Below, one piece after another: positions 10,429 to 21,803 of a stretch of 64,000 nucleotides of DNA. Source of the DNA: Auricularia sp. M13. Lineage: Eukaryota > Basidiomycota > Agaricomycetes > Auriculariales > Auriculariaceae. The DNA lies in the NCBI GenBank assembly GCA_037042915.1, contig CM073203.1, positions 3,152,105-3,216,104 on the forward strand, written 5' to 3'. Under the pieces are notes generated by a model. The model was given only the letters and a program-made list of their open reading frames with translations. It did no database searches and was not told the origin of the DNA. The position numbers and the translations under genes are program-made. The first letter of the stretch is position 1, and every line of letters begins with the position of its first letter.

Positions 10429-11437
10429 TGGATTAGCCGATCTTCTTCAGACAGCGGGCCCGTCGTCGAAGCAAAACAGCGCAACACAGCATAGGGGTCC
10501 TGAGGCGAAGTGCGGTGTCCAGGGAGAGGATCGAGGCGAACTGCTACATAGCATTGGACGATGAGCCGAGTGGTATCAGAGGCGCGGGAGGAGAACGCGC
10601 GCGGTGCAGACTATGCAGTGCCCGAAACTGCAGAGCCCATGGAGACTGTACTCGGAAGCCATTGCGTAGCCTTGCAGCAGTCTCTCACGCGCACTTCAAG
10701 ATATAACTGCGCGCGCTGAACGACGGGTTCAGACTGGAACGCGCCGCGCTGCGGCCAGAGACAAGAGACGTTTGCTCCCGAGCGTCTATCACCAACTGCG
10801 ACGACAAATTTAAGGTCCGTCGTGTGCCTCTTGTCTGTCCTCCTATCCTGAATCTCCGGAGAATGGCGGCGCTTTTGCGGCGCTATCCTTACTCGAGCTC
10901 ATATACGTGACCGGCGCCTGCTGCAAGGTTCACGCGCACACGTCATCTGCGAACTGCGCTGCGCTCGCATCAGGGCGCCGCGCGCCCGCTTGCGCTGCTC
11001 TTCGAGTGCTTCCTGCGTCACCGCTATCTGCGGACGCAATACACCATACTTCGTCTGCGAGCACGCTAGACCGCGTCACGCCCTATGCGGGGATTTCTGC
11101 AGTATTCCGACCGCCAGCTGCTCACGCGCCCGCTTGACTGAACGCTCGCTGCCCGCCCGCTTCATTCGGCGGCGCTTTCAGCCTCGCTCCCAGAGCTAGA
11201 GATACCCCGAGCGCTACCTTCGGGCCGAGCCCGCTACATTTTGACTTCGTTGCTATGCGCTCAACCCACTGTGTACCGAGAATCTCCCCACACGAATGCC
11301 GTTTGCCTCCGTCTCTTGTCGCCGCTGTCTCAATCAACTTGTCCCCGGCTCCGCTCGCTCATGCATCTGCCTAGCAGCGGATATGACCAACGCGACGCTC
11401 TAACGGCATGTTACGCGCACCTCAGCAGTTGTTTGCA
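10429..11437. other. No recognisable gene
   Basis: The part nearest 10.5 kb is probably the 5' region of the minus-strand membrane-protein gene. From about 10.7 kb to the transposon at 11,447 there are only short overlapping frames and no domain is recognised. Confidence 0.4.
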
Positions 11438-11446
11438 ATTTCACGG

Positions 11447-12206
11447 CAAAAATCTGTTTCCTCACGTTCAATTTCCCATCCCACACGTTGACTTTCCCTT
11501 CCTGCACGATCTTTGTAATTACCCTTCTTACACGTCTCTACATACCCTTCCTGCACGATCTTTATGCCTTCCTGCACGCGCAGTATGCCTTCCCACACGT
11601 CCATTATTACCCTTCCCACACGGTCCAATAACCCTTCTGACACGCTCCAATAACCCTTCTAACACGTCCTTATAACCCTTCCTACACGCTGGTATTACCC
11701 TTCTTACACGTCCTTATAACCCTTCCTGCACGTTCTAGTATCCCTTCCTGCACGCTCCCAGGGAGAACTCTAGTACACATCAAAGGAGTGCTCAGAAAAT
11801 TCTGGAAACTGGATGACAAATACCCATAATCCAAAAGAAAAATATTGGGATACTTACCGTAAACCCTGGATGCTGTGCTTGATTTGATATTGAGCATTCT
11901 TTCCTTTTTGGACGCACATGTCAGACGTCAAACTGTACAGCACCAGAACCAGACCCCCATAAATCTTGGTGAGCTTTTCATAAATCATAAGAATGCTAAC
12001 AAAAAATATTTACAAAGTTTCGGAGTCCAAATGCTATTTCCCAATTTGGTATGATGTCGCTTATCCGCTCACAGTGCGGCACACACAGTGCCACGGTGGA
12101 TCGGTGATAAATTGAGTTTGGGGTCTTGAAAATCTCGATCATCATTACTAAACATTATGATGCAGAAAGGTACAATTATTTCATTGAAAACGAGCTTCAA
12201 ATCACA
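11447..12206 (+). repeat. Left terminal inverted repeat of the MULE element
   Basis: Pairs with 18,867-19,578. The outer ~310 bases are a degenerate tandem array of a ~20-bp unit containing CCCTTCCTGCACG. The inner ~440 bases are a unique sequence nearly identical to the other arm. The match stops at GCTTCAAATCACA (about 12,194-12,206). Confidence 0.9.
11480..11765. repeat. Subterminal minisatellite array, left arm
   Basis: Roughly 14-16 units of 19-23 bp with consensus CCCTTCYNRCACG plus a short variable spacer such as TCCTTATAA or CTCCAATAA. The mirror array is at 19,313-19,560. Repeated short subterminal motifs in DNA transposons usually serve as transposase-binding sites. This is not a CRISPR: units are too short and lack unique spacers. 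Confidence 0.85.
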
Positions 12207-12599
12207 GTTTCACTCAATAAACTTGCAAAAAATGCATTAAATTCGCGAAAATGCTGTTTATTTAGGTTCCACAGTTTCAGACTCCGAAACCTTGCATCTT
12301 GGCTCTGTACCACCATCATCACCGCCTGTGCTGGTAATTATGTTCCTTTCTCTCTGTTCTCTTCCTTCACTAGTTGTGTTTGATTCTTCATCATTTTCTG
12401 GTCATTCTCGTCATCATTCCTATATACATTGTGATTATTATGATGATTCCTAGGAATCATTGAAATAATCATGATATATATTGTCTACTGCACTCTCTGG
12501 TGTGCCTTTTGCCGCCTAGAGCACGAGTTTGGCGCTAGGACGAGTCAGTGGTGTCGCTTGTTCGTCCAAAGCGTTCAAATATGTAGATCAGTTGAATGA

Positions 12600-12960
12600 T
12601 GACCAGAATGATACCTGGTATCATGATTATCATGATGACGATCATTGTGATGATCATTGTCGTCGACAATAGTACTCATCATCATCATCAATGATGATAC
12701 TTGGTATCATCATCATCTATGATGATGATCCCAGGAATCATCTTAATAATCATGATGAATATCATTATTGATTCCGATATTTAATATTAAATTAATTGCA
12801 ATAAAATAATTATAATTATTTCTTTTAATTGCAATAAAATAATTATAATTATTTCTTTTAATTCGTCTTCAAATCAATTATTCAATTTATATTCAAACAC
12901 GCTAATATCATTTTTGCAGAATCCTTTTGTGTTGTTTCTTTTCTACGCTTCCTTACAAGA
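12600..12960. promoter_or_regulatory. AT-rich upstream region of the transposase gene with palindromes and a 33-bp tandem repeat
   Basis: Between about 12,600 and 12,780 lie several palindromes built on ATGATACC/GGTATCAT within a GAT/ATC-rich tract. Then a 33-bp unit starting AATTGCAATAAAATAATT is repeated twice without a gap (12,794-12,826 and 12,827-12,859). The transposase ATG follows at 12,961. This is probably the promoter region, but no defined box can be assigned. Confidence 0.45.
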
Positions 12961-15900
12961 ATGTCTGACAAAACCGGTGGACGAGGGGGACGACCTCCTC
13001 GCCCACGTGCTCAACTGCCTTCGTCTGCTCCCCGTGGGCGTGCTTCGGCTACTACCTCCGCCAATGCTTCTACCGCTTCGTCTGTAAATCCATCTCGTGC
13101 TCCTTCGACCGATCGTGGCTCTCTTGGCTCTGATTTGCCTCCTGCAACTCCCATTCCCGACGAAACACCTGCTACTCTCAGCCTGTTGGATTTTCACCGC
13201 TCTGGCCGTAGGGCGCTCCTTCCCACCACCCAGGCAGCTCTTGAGCCTGCATCGCGCAGTGTTTCCCGCACACGCTCATCGCACTCTGCGTCTCGCACAC
13301 GTAACAGTCGCAAGCTCCACAAAATTTCCCATGAGGAAAAGGATGGTCTTTCGTGGACCTGTGTTGGAAAGTTTCCTCTTGCTCGACTCTGGCATCAGAT
13401 TGAAGCTTTGGTGTGTAATCCATGTTTTCGTTCTTTCTAATCATTATTTATCATGTTACCAGCCACACGACTACGTTAATCCAGAATATGCGCATCATCC
13501 GGAGCTTGATGTGCACTTTGTCGGTCATCCTCTTGATCGACCACAAGATATCCGTGCACGTGACTTCATGGTTTCGTGGAAGAACGAGCGTCCAGCATTT
13601 GTGAAGCCAGACGAACCTGTCTTTCGTGTTTCCTACAATTGCCTAGGCAGTTGCGCTTGGCCCGAAGACACTGCCGAGGAAGCAGATGCAGAGCTTCATG
13701 ACGAGGAAGCTGCTCCAGAGGATGCTCCCTCAGGCACTACACCTGTAGATGAATCTGGACCCCCACGCGGCGTCGGCGTGCTCGCATTTTATGCCCGTGC
13801 AAAGGACGCCTCCAGGTTTGTAAATGTCTATGTGCAGAATATTTTTACTCATAGATCATATAGGTGGAGATTCTGGCTGGAAATCTCGAGTTGGCTTCAA
13901 TTTGGACCCAAGCGCTTGAGGACCACCATCATCCTGCTGAGAAGCACAGTGTAAAATCCCACTATGTTCGCCAGCAGATCATGGACTGTGCATCTTTGGG
14001 ACTTACTGCAGGCATCATCAAGCAGCGTAAGTACCGGAAAATACCATGTATGATCAATGATGCTAAATGTTGGCTTAGGCCTCATGACAACCTACCAGAC
14101 TTACAAGATTTTGCCACGCCGCCAGCATACTGCAAGACAAGTTGCTGATATTGTTCAAGGATGGCGTAGGCATGGGCGTGCCGACCATGATCCCATACGT
14201 GCTATTGGCACTCTGGCAGAGAACAAGCCTCAGTCCATCTACATGTGAGTAGTGAATAGCCCACATGTGTGGGTTTTAATCTATATTACAGGTTCAAGAA
14301 TCACGATCCTGATGCGACGCCTCCCACCAAATTCTCTGTCGCCATTTCTGATGCTTTCGCCATGGAGAACCTGATCATCAATGCTCCAGAGCTTGGCTGC
14401 GCTCTTGATTCGTCCTGGAGAAACAAGAATGAAAATCGAGCGCCTCTTACTTTCCTGGTTACTGTCAATAAGGAGACGCATTGTCTGCCTGGTGAGTTCT
14501 ATTTGATCAGGTGCGCTCTAATGCTTATAAAAAATTAAGGCGCAGCAATGCTCTCTGAGGATGTTCAAGCAGAAACCTTGGAGGAATTCCTGAGGGAAAC
14601 GAAGGCTCGCATTGAGGATTATGCTTTGAAAATCTCATCTGGTCAGAGGGATGCTCCTTTGCTGAGCTCGATACTAACAGTTTTATTAGGAAATGTCGAA
14701 GTTCAGCACAAGGATGCTGCAGACATCAAGAAGCTGCAAGCATCTGCGCTGTACATTGTGGCGCATGGGTGGAAACCTGCCTGGGTCATGATTGACAAAA
14801 GCCGAGCTGAAGCAAATGCCATTCGTGCAGGCACGATTATTCAAATCTTGCAGAAGGTCATCACACTAACTGAAGTCTAGTTTGGCCAGATATGATAATC
14901 CGCCTGTGCCAGTTCCACGTTATCCAGGCCATTCTAAGGTTTGACGGCGAAGGATCCCCAGGCGAGCGACCTTCGCTGTCTGTGCCACAAAAGCGACTTC
15001 TTTGTGTTGCTTTTCGCTCCTTGCAGCGTTGCGATTCAATGGATAAATGGCAGGCAGCTATTGGAACCTTCAAAAAGCAGCTCGAGTCCATTGTTCTAGA
15101 TGCGCAACTACGCCTGAAAACCTGGAGATACTTTGAGAAGAATTGGTTTGTTTCGTTCTGGCGAGGTATGAATTATTTTCCATAACACAATGTCACTAAA
15201 ATCCTGCAGATATGTGGACAGACATTGGCTTGCCTGCAGGGCACAACCGCGATGGAATGCTCAATACAAACAATTGGATTGAGCGTTCTTTCAAGACGTT
15301 TGATCAGTTGTTCCTGCACTGTCGTGCAAACAAAAGGTAGGGGTCTAAATTTTAACTATGGACAGGATTTCTGAACATCATTCTAGGCTTGATCGTCTTG
15401 TAATCATCCTGGCCAACGAGTTCTTCCCTTTCTTCCAGCAGTGGGAGCCGAAGGGACCTGTTCGCAACACCGAATTGCTAGGCGAGATCCAAGAAGGTCA
15501 CTATATTTGGAGCGAGCCCCATATGCTACGGAAACTTGATGGTGACGCTTGGAGGGTCTCAGAGTTTAAGTAAATGGGTTTGAGTGAATCAATGGTCATC
15601 AGGCTAATATTTTATTCCAGATCTGAGGAGCGGTTTATGGTGACCAAGTCCCAAAGCAGCACTCTACGTTGTAGCTGCAAGGCATTTGACCAGACGGGCA
15701 GATCATGCTGCCATATCTGGGCAATCCGCCTGCTGTTGGGGAATGGCGATGCCAAGAGCTGGGTTGGTACGTATACTCCAGATAGTCATGATGCACAGCT
15801 ATATCTAATAAAATGGTAGCGAATGAGTCTGTGCGCGAGATGCAAGGGGCCACAAAGCAGGGCTTCAAAGCGTCTGCTCCAAAGCCACCTCCCGGAAGCA

Positions 15901-18734
15901 AGGCGCCCCCTCGTCCTTTGCGAGATAGCAAGATTGCAGAGACTCTTGACCTTGTGGTTGAAGACGCAGCCAAGAACACCACTTTTGATTCGCTCGCACG
16001 TCGCCTGCTTCACAAGATGGAAGAGCAGGACTCCGATTCAGATACATCTATGGCTAATGCTCCCCTACACTTTGACGCTCAACAGCCTGAGCTTCATCCT
16101 CGAGCTCAATTTGGTATGCACATTTCTAATAACGATCACATGCACAAAAACTAATGCTATTTGAGGAGGATCTACTCCTGGCCATCCAGGGAAAATCAAG
16201 CCAATGCAGTCCTGGCGAAGTGAATCTGGGAAGCAGAGCTCTTCTCATCTTCGATTTTCAGAGCGTCCTGGGCGTCCAGCAGGCCCACAAAACAGCCTGC
16301 TTCCTGCCAAGACGATTGCAGAGCAATCACAGGTATGCTTTATTCCATAGTGTCTCCAATTGATATATTCGTCTAATATATTTATGACGAAGGAGGGTCA
16401 GGGAAAACCTGTTGACAAAGGAAAAGGAAAGCAGCTGGACATGGTGTGTGAACTCAGTGCAGTTGGATATGTATTCTTAACATTTCTTGGTAACAGACGG
16501 ACAACTCCTCATTCGAAACTCCAATGGACAGCTTCCAGATTGTTCGCATTCTCTCGGCCTTCCTCAGCTGCCTCAGCGAAGAGCTGGAACTTGGGATACT
16601 ATTTGTGCCTGGCGAGTACAATGCTGAAAAGCAGGCTGCCGAGTTTGCCAAGCTTCGACAGGATCCAGGCGCACCACAGGTATAAATTCATTGATTTGAT
16701 GCGGGCATCAGTGTCTGATGATAATGTAGAACCTCGTAGGGTTGTGGGAAACTCTTCATCTCGCCTTTCACAAGCAGGCCATCAAGCGAATTATTTTCTT
16801 CCATTTCAGTGTGGCTTCGCAGCACTGGTACCTCTGCGAATGGAGGCCCAAGTCGCCTGTGGTTCCCTTCGTCTATGGTGTTCAACATCAGCACAACGTG
16901 CAAGATGGAGATCGTGCAACACAGCTCACCATTATGCGCCACTGGATGCCAGTCGATGATCCAGCCCAGGTTTGTTTTAGCACGTCTTCATGCAACACAC
17001 ATTCTCATCAAGGTCGTAGCCGATGTACAAACAATTCGCACTCCCTGCATCTGGACAGGAAGATTGTGAAAGTGCACTTCTAATGGCTGGGCTGGCGTTC
17101 TTTATTCTCTTCAACAAGCGTCCTTATGGATCGACAGCCAATGTCTTCGGTGACATCGCACCTCAAACAATCATCTCAGCTTTCCAGCAACTTCTTACTG
17201 CTTTCCCTGCTTCGCCAATCTCAAAATCCGAAATGACTACCTGGATTGCACCACTTGGACTCCAGCTTCCAGAGGCTTTCCCCGACCTCTTGCGCCCACA
17301 GAGCAGGTACTTTTTGTGATGGGAGACTACGAGGCTCTGGATATGGTACGTTGCAAAATCGGTCTATCATATGTACTCATGTCTTCTAGGAAATTGATGA
17401 ATCCGCTGCAAAAGCGATCATCCATGTGGAAATGGTACAAATACGTCTCTATACTATCTACACCAATTAACCTTCCTTCAGAAGGACGTCGTCACCAATC
17501 CGGTTGTGCCAGTCACTGCTACACAGACTGACATTCACACTGTTCATGAGGTTTGTACTCGCATCCAACGCTTATCAGGCACTAACTTGATATAAGCTCC
17601 TTGCCTGGACAGGAGACCAGTCAACTCGACTTCTTACAATTGGGCGCCAGTTCATCACTGGGCGAGAAGTCTCCATTCTTCGCCGTGATGATGCCTGGTT
17701 CAATGATGAGATCATCAATGCTTGGGCAGTCCTACACGGTGGCAGTTTTGACAAAGGAAGCTGGCACAATGTGTCTTCCTTCTTTTTTGCAAAGCTGATG
17801 GAATACATCAAGATCAGAGACGATGGTGTAGAGACTTTTGCCGCTTTACCAGCACAGGAGAGACAGAGACGTCAAGTTTTGTTTTCTGCTCAGACTACTC
17901 AACTGCACAAGTGGTTCAAAAAGGTGAGTGTATTCTTTAGGAGCACCAGAATTTTAAATTGATTTGATCAGTGCGACACTCTGTTTGCCTTGTCTCACCT
18001 GAACATTCCAATCAACATCAACAATAATCACTGGGCGTTGGCAGTCATCGATTTTCAGAAGCACACCATTTCTTATATGGACTCTCTCTCTACCCATTCC
18101 AAGGATAGAGGTGATGTCAAAAAAACACACTCTCGCGACACAGTTATGCTGGTGCGTCATGCTTACCTGCTGCCCCTCATATATGAAGCTGAAATTCTTA
18201 TAGCACCTCCTGGACTACCTCGAAGAATATGCGATATATAAACGCATGGAGTTTCCACAGCGTGCTGCTGATTTCCCCTTCAAGCGTTCCCAATGGATTG
18301 TGCACCTACCAGTAAGCTGAACATACAGGGTTAACCTGTTTGCCTATTTGCTAAATACTTCCCAACAGGCAGTGCAGCAGCAGAATGATGGCCATAGTTG
18401 TGGCCCATTCACCTGCTTTTTCCTTGAAAAGCTGTCTACCCAGACACGGCCTTCGTCTTGGAAGCAATTTGAGATCAATCCAGTTGAATACCGGCACACC
18501 ATTGCAGAGCAATTGGTCGCATTCCACATCAAAAACAAAAATGTTATGCAAGTAGAGTGAGTTGTTGGATTAAGAACAGAATTAGGCACTAAAAAATCTA
18601 AACATAGGTCTCCACCACCCTCAACACCTCCACAAATCCATCAATCTCAGGCGCAGATGCCGCACACACCACCAACTCCACACACCGCACAGCAGCCCAA
18701 ACGAGCACGCCGTGAAGGTGTTTCGTATCGTTGA
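12961..18734 (+). CDS. MULE transposase with SWIM finger and C-terminal Ulp1-like (C48) protease
   Basis: Exons that join in frame: 12961-13410, 13463-13819, 13864-14026, 14079-14244, 14292-14491, 14540-14641, 14690-14824, 14881-15165, 15210-15336, 15387-15569, 15621-15766, 15820-16113, 16166-16332, 16393-16443, 16497-16679, 16730-16969; then, after an unresolved stretch, to 17345, 17390-17434, 17482-17550, 17597-17923, 17972-18151, 18204-18311, 18369-18556 and 18608-18734. DDE residues are D418 (ALDSSW), D~515 (MIDKSRAE) and E~644 (NNWIERSFK), with LCQFH between. The SWIM finger is C740-S-C742...C752-C-H754. The C-terminal part has a Ulp1-like entry DDAWFNDEIINAW and triad His (NNNHWAL, codon 18029), Asp (YMDSL, 18080) and Cys (QQNDGHSCGPF, 18399). 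The transposase moves the element; Ulp1 domains cleave SUMO-like modifiers. Between 16,970 and 17,306 two frames look coding and I could not connect them, so this copy may carry a frameshift or the region may be two genes. Confidence 0.8.
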
Positions 18735-18858
18735 AAGCTGATGACCTGTAATACTCTCTGTTCTTGTACTCATCAGAATATCTGTGGCTCAGAAAATGAT
18801 GTGAATGTACTGTGAAGCCTCACATCGTGTTCGCTTGCACAGATTATAGGAAAACTGC

Positions 18859-18864
18859 AATAAA
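18859..18864 (+). promoter_or_regulatory. Polyadenylation-like signal of the transposase gene
   Basis: AATAAA lies 125 bases after the stop codon at 18,732-18,734 and immediately before the inner edge of the right inverted repeat. Confidence 0.4.
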
Positions 18865-18866
18865 AT

Positions 18867-19578
18867 TGTGATTTGAAGCTCGTTTTCAATGAAATAATTG
18901 TACCTTTCTGCATCATAATGTTTAGTAATGATGATCGAGATTTTCAAGACCCCAAACTCAATTTATCACCGATCCACCGTGGCACTGTGTGTGCCGCACT
19001 GTGAGCGGATAAGCGACATCATACCAAATTGGGAAATAGCATTTGGACTCCGAAACTTTGTAAATATTTTTTGTTAGCATTCTTATGATTTATGAAAAGC
19101 TCACCAAGATTTATGGGGGTCTGGTTCTGGTGCTGTACAGTTTGACGTCTGACATGTGCGTCCAAAAAGGAAAGAATGCTCAATATCAAATCAAGCACAG
19201 CATCCAGGGTTACGGTAAGTATCCCAATATTTTTCTTTTGGATTATGGGTATTTGTCATCCAGTTTCCAGAATTTTCTGAGCACTCCTTTGATGTGTACT
19301 AGAGTTCTCCCTGGGAGCGTGCAGGAAGGGATACTAGAACGTGCAGGAAGGGTTATAAGGACGTGTAAGAAGGGTAATACCAGCGTGTAGGAAGGGTTAT
19401 AAGGACGTGTTAGAAGGGTTATTGGAGCGTGTAGGAAGGCATACTGCACGTGTAGGAAGGGATAAAGATCGTGCGGGAAGGGATAAAGATCGTGCAGGAA
19501 GGGTGACTGGAGACGTGTAAGATGGGTAATCGGCCAGCGTGTGGGAAGGGAAGATGAACGTGCACAAACCTATCTTGC
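18867..19578 (-). repeat. Right terminal inverted repeat of the MULE element
   Basis: Reverse complement of 11,447-12,206. The inner part is almost identical to the left arm. The outer minisatellite (19,313-19,560) has fewer and partly different units, so the array has changed in unit number since the arms were last equal. Confidence 0.9.
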
Positions 19579-19587
19579 ATTTCACGG

Positions 19588-21069
19588 GGCTCATAGAGCC
19601 TTGCTTGCCGTTTTTCACATTATTTTAGGCGCGAAGACACTGCTGGTACTTATTCCCTGCATATCCCAGGGCACTTAAATAGCCCGCGGTCAACACTAGC
19701 AGTCATTACAAGTGCCACGTCCCGCGGGCCCGCCAGTACCTATGCCTTCGGAATCATCGACCGTGCTTGCTTCGCGCGCTTCTGCATCACGACTTGAGCG
19801 ATCTTGCTTCGTATCGAGTGCTGATCTGCCAGTGACTGCTGCTACGCTGCGTCCATCCCCTTGCTCTCGTATCTGCAATTCTCTCTCATTTCGTTTCCAC
19901 AACGCTACTGTTTTAGGTTCACCGTCAACCTCATCTCGCGCACAAATCTGGGAGCAGCGTGCCGCGGCGCTCGGTTATTCATTCAAATCCCGGTCTCGCG
20001 CGCTTCAGTTTGGCCTCCGATTCTTCTCTCTCCGTTCGTCCGCGAGCACCCGCGCATTTGATTCATCGGCACAAAGTTAAACAAGGCTGGCGCTGGCTCT
20101 TGCAGACTGGCAGCGCATCCGCGTCGTGCTGCAGAAAAACGGCCGTCAGAAAAGCACTGAGAAGCAGCGCTGGATGTAGGGAACGTTGCGTACCAGATGG
20201 ACCGTCAACTGTGGTGTATCCATTCAGCATCTCGTACATAAGTAACCGGGCGAAGGTGGGCATGACACCTGTCCGAGCCCGTCGCAATTATTCCGTCGTC
20301 ACAGCTGTCGCCAGATCTGCTACTTGCGGCGCCGGTGTCCGGCTTCCAAAGCAAATGTATCATCTGCGGCCTGCCCATTACTGGACTCTGTTCCTATTCG
20401 ATTTTCTCTTGTCTACTCCTTCCGCCTGGCTCCCTCCATGTCCAACCACGGAATCTTTGTCTTCCTTAACCAGAGCGTGTGCATATTGAACTTGCGGCTG
20501 GGCATCAAGATTCGGATTACTGGCGCTTAGCACGGGTTCCGCTGACGCGCTCGCCATAATTGCAATCATATTGCCACACCATTCGATGTGCTGAACTGTG
20601 GCTTGTTGTTATGCCACCAAATATCTTGGCCTGAGTCCACGGCGAACTCGCGTTCGTGCGTACTTTCATGACGCCCAAACCACTTTGCGCACAATCTCCT
20701 TCGCCACGTTTCATCCGCCGATCTGCACTACGCGGGCAGATCGCGCCTGCGCTAGCGCGGGTTCGTGGTCAAGCTCTACTGGAGCGCGGGACCGTAGCAT
20801 CGACCAACCGCTCTGCCAGATGAGGAATCGAAGAACTCGAAAAGCGCAGCAGATCCGGAGGGCGAACGCCCTGCCAGTGTCCAGCGTCGCCATTCCTTGA
20901 CAGTGCATACGTTTGGTCTCCTTGCGCGGCAACGCGTGTGACAGTGCCATGCGCATTGCCTGCGCGTCTTGATGGAGTGCGTGCCGCAGGCTTCGGAGAG
21001 TGCCCAGGGAACAGCACGATTTCGCGCGGAGACCGGCAGATATTCCGCAACGCGCGCGTCGCCCGTGCC
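19588..21069. other. No recognisable intact gene
   Basis: Open frames at 19,712-20,080 and 19,959-20,489 are Ser/Ala/Arg-rich and overlap in different phases, with no domain. From about 20.7 kb minus-strand frames may be the decayed C-terminal part of the F-box relic that starts at 21,456, but the similarity is too weak to annotate. Confidence 0.4.
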
Positions 21070-21456
21070 GCAATCATTCGCCAGGGCGACTCTACCGTTA
21101 CGCCAGGCGCGGGAGACATGCAAGACGGCGGTCCGATCGGCGAGATTGTCCAGCGGCACGACGATAGCGCCGAACAGCTCGACAGGGAGATGTATTATTG
21201 GGTCTGGATTAATGTCGTTCCAATGCTCGTAGAATCCCGCAAGGGCTTCGCTGATAACGGATCGAACAGCGGCACCGGCAGCCTGGACTAGATCCAGCCT
21301 GTTGGTGCACAGCGTATTTTCAGACAGTACATATTCGAGTGTTCAATAGCCGGGCTACCTCTCGATCTCATCCTGATCCTGGTGCAAAGTATCCCAGAGG
21401 GAGCCCATTGCGCATTCGTGCAGCTTGCGGCTGTGAAACGGAGAGAGGGAGACCAT
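21070..21456 (-). pseudogene. F-box gene relic (N-terminal part)
   Basis: Exon 1 runs from the ATG at 21,454-21,456 to 21,359 and starts MVSLSP. A 60-nt intron (21,299-21,358) follows, then exon 2 continues in frame through a coil-like region into an F-box: LPVELFGAIVVPLDNLADRT followed by AVLHVSRAWRNGRVAL. Exon 1 length (98 nt), intron phase and protein layout match the intact F-box gene at 26,841 and the one at 31,952. After the F-box the frame loses similarity and no leucine-rich C-terminus is found, so this is probably a decayed gene. It stands head-to-head with the 26,841 gene, from which the Copia insertion now separates it. F-box proteins recruit substrates to SCF ubiquitin ligases. 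Confidence 0.65.
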
Positions 21457-21489
21457 CGCGCTATATTTGCGCGTGTTGACTGCCTCTTG

Positions 21490-21721
21490 TGTGAGCGCAC
21501 GTAGGGGAGACCGCGACCTGGAGTCCGCGACGATGAGCACGAAAGGGCAATATATTGCAGTGAGTGCGAGTACACATACCTGGAGTCCGCGACGATGAGC
21601 ACGAAAGGGCAAGAGTGCCACATCGCCGCGGACCCAGACTATATAGCGCGGAACCAATCCGGGCGTACAATCTAAGTCCGTAGGATACCAGTCCGTACCG
21701 CGTCACAATACAACATCAACA
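21490..21721 (-). repeat. 3' LTR of the Copia element
   Basis: Equal in length and apparently in sequence to 26,583-26,814. It contains an internal near-duplication of the block CCTGGAGTCCGCGACGATG and a TATATAGCGCGG box on the plus strand. Confidence 0.92.
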
Positions 21722-21722
21722 C

Positions 21723-21730
21723 ACCCCCCT
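21723..21730 (-). promoter_or_regulatory. Polypurine tract of the Copia element
   Basis: On the minus strand a purine run, AGGGGGG then TG, lies directly before the 3' LTR, where plus-strand DNA synthesis is primed in LTR retrotransposons. Confidence 0.7.
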
Positions 21731-21803
21731 GACCCGGTACGGGGCAAACATGCAGTAGAAATCAAAGAGAGTAGGGAAAATAAGACCAGAAAAGAGAAAG
21801 CCA

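Larger units (their letters stand above)
11438..19587 (+). mobile_element. Complete MULE-type DNA transposon (8,132 bp) carrying a transposase-Ulp1 gene
   Basis: The element is 11,447-19,578. Both flanks (11,438-11,446 and 19,579-19,587) are ATTTCACGG, a perfect 9-bp target duplication, the size typical of Mutator-like elements. The inverted termini begin CAAAAATCTGTTT (left) and, read inward, GCAAGATAGGTTT (right). Inner TIR sequence is almost identical over ~450 bp. The interior encodes a transposase with MULE-type DDE residues and a SWIM zinc finger, in frame with a Ulp1-like protease. Its base composition (AT-richer) differs sharply from the GC-rich host DNA on both sides. Confidence 0.9.

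Noticed and set aside
11480-11765. CRISPR-like array
   Set aside because: The genome is eukaryotic, units are ~20 bp with degenerate short spacers, and the array lies inside a transposon inverted repeat.
12961-18734. KDZ (Kyakuja-Dileera-Zisupton) transposase, common in basidiomycetes
   Set aside because: The LCQFH motif, SWIM finger, 9-bp target duplication and long inverted repeats fit MULE.
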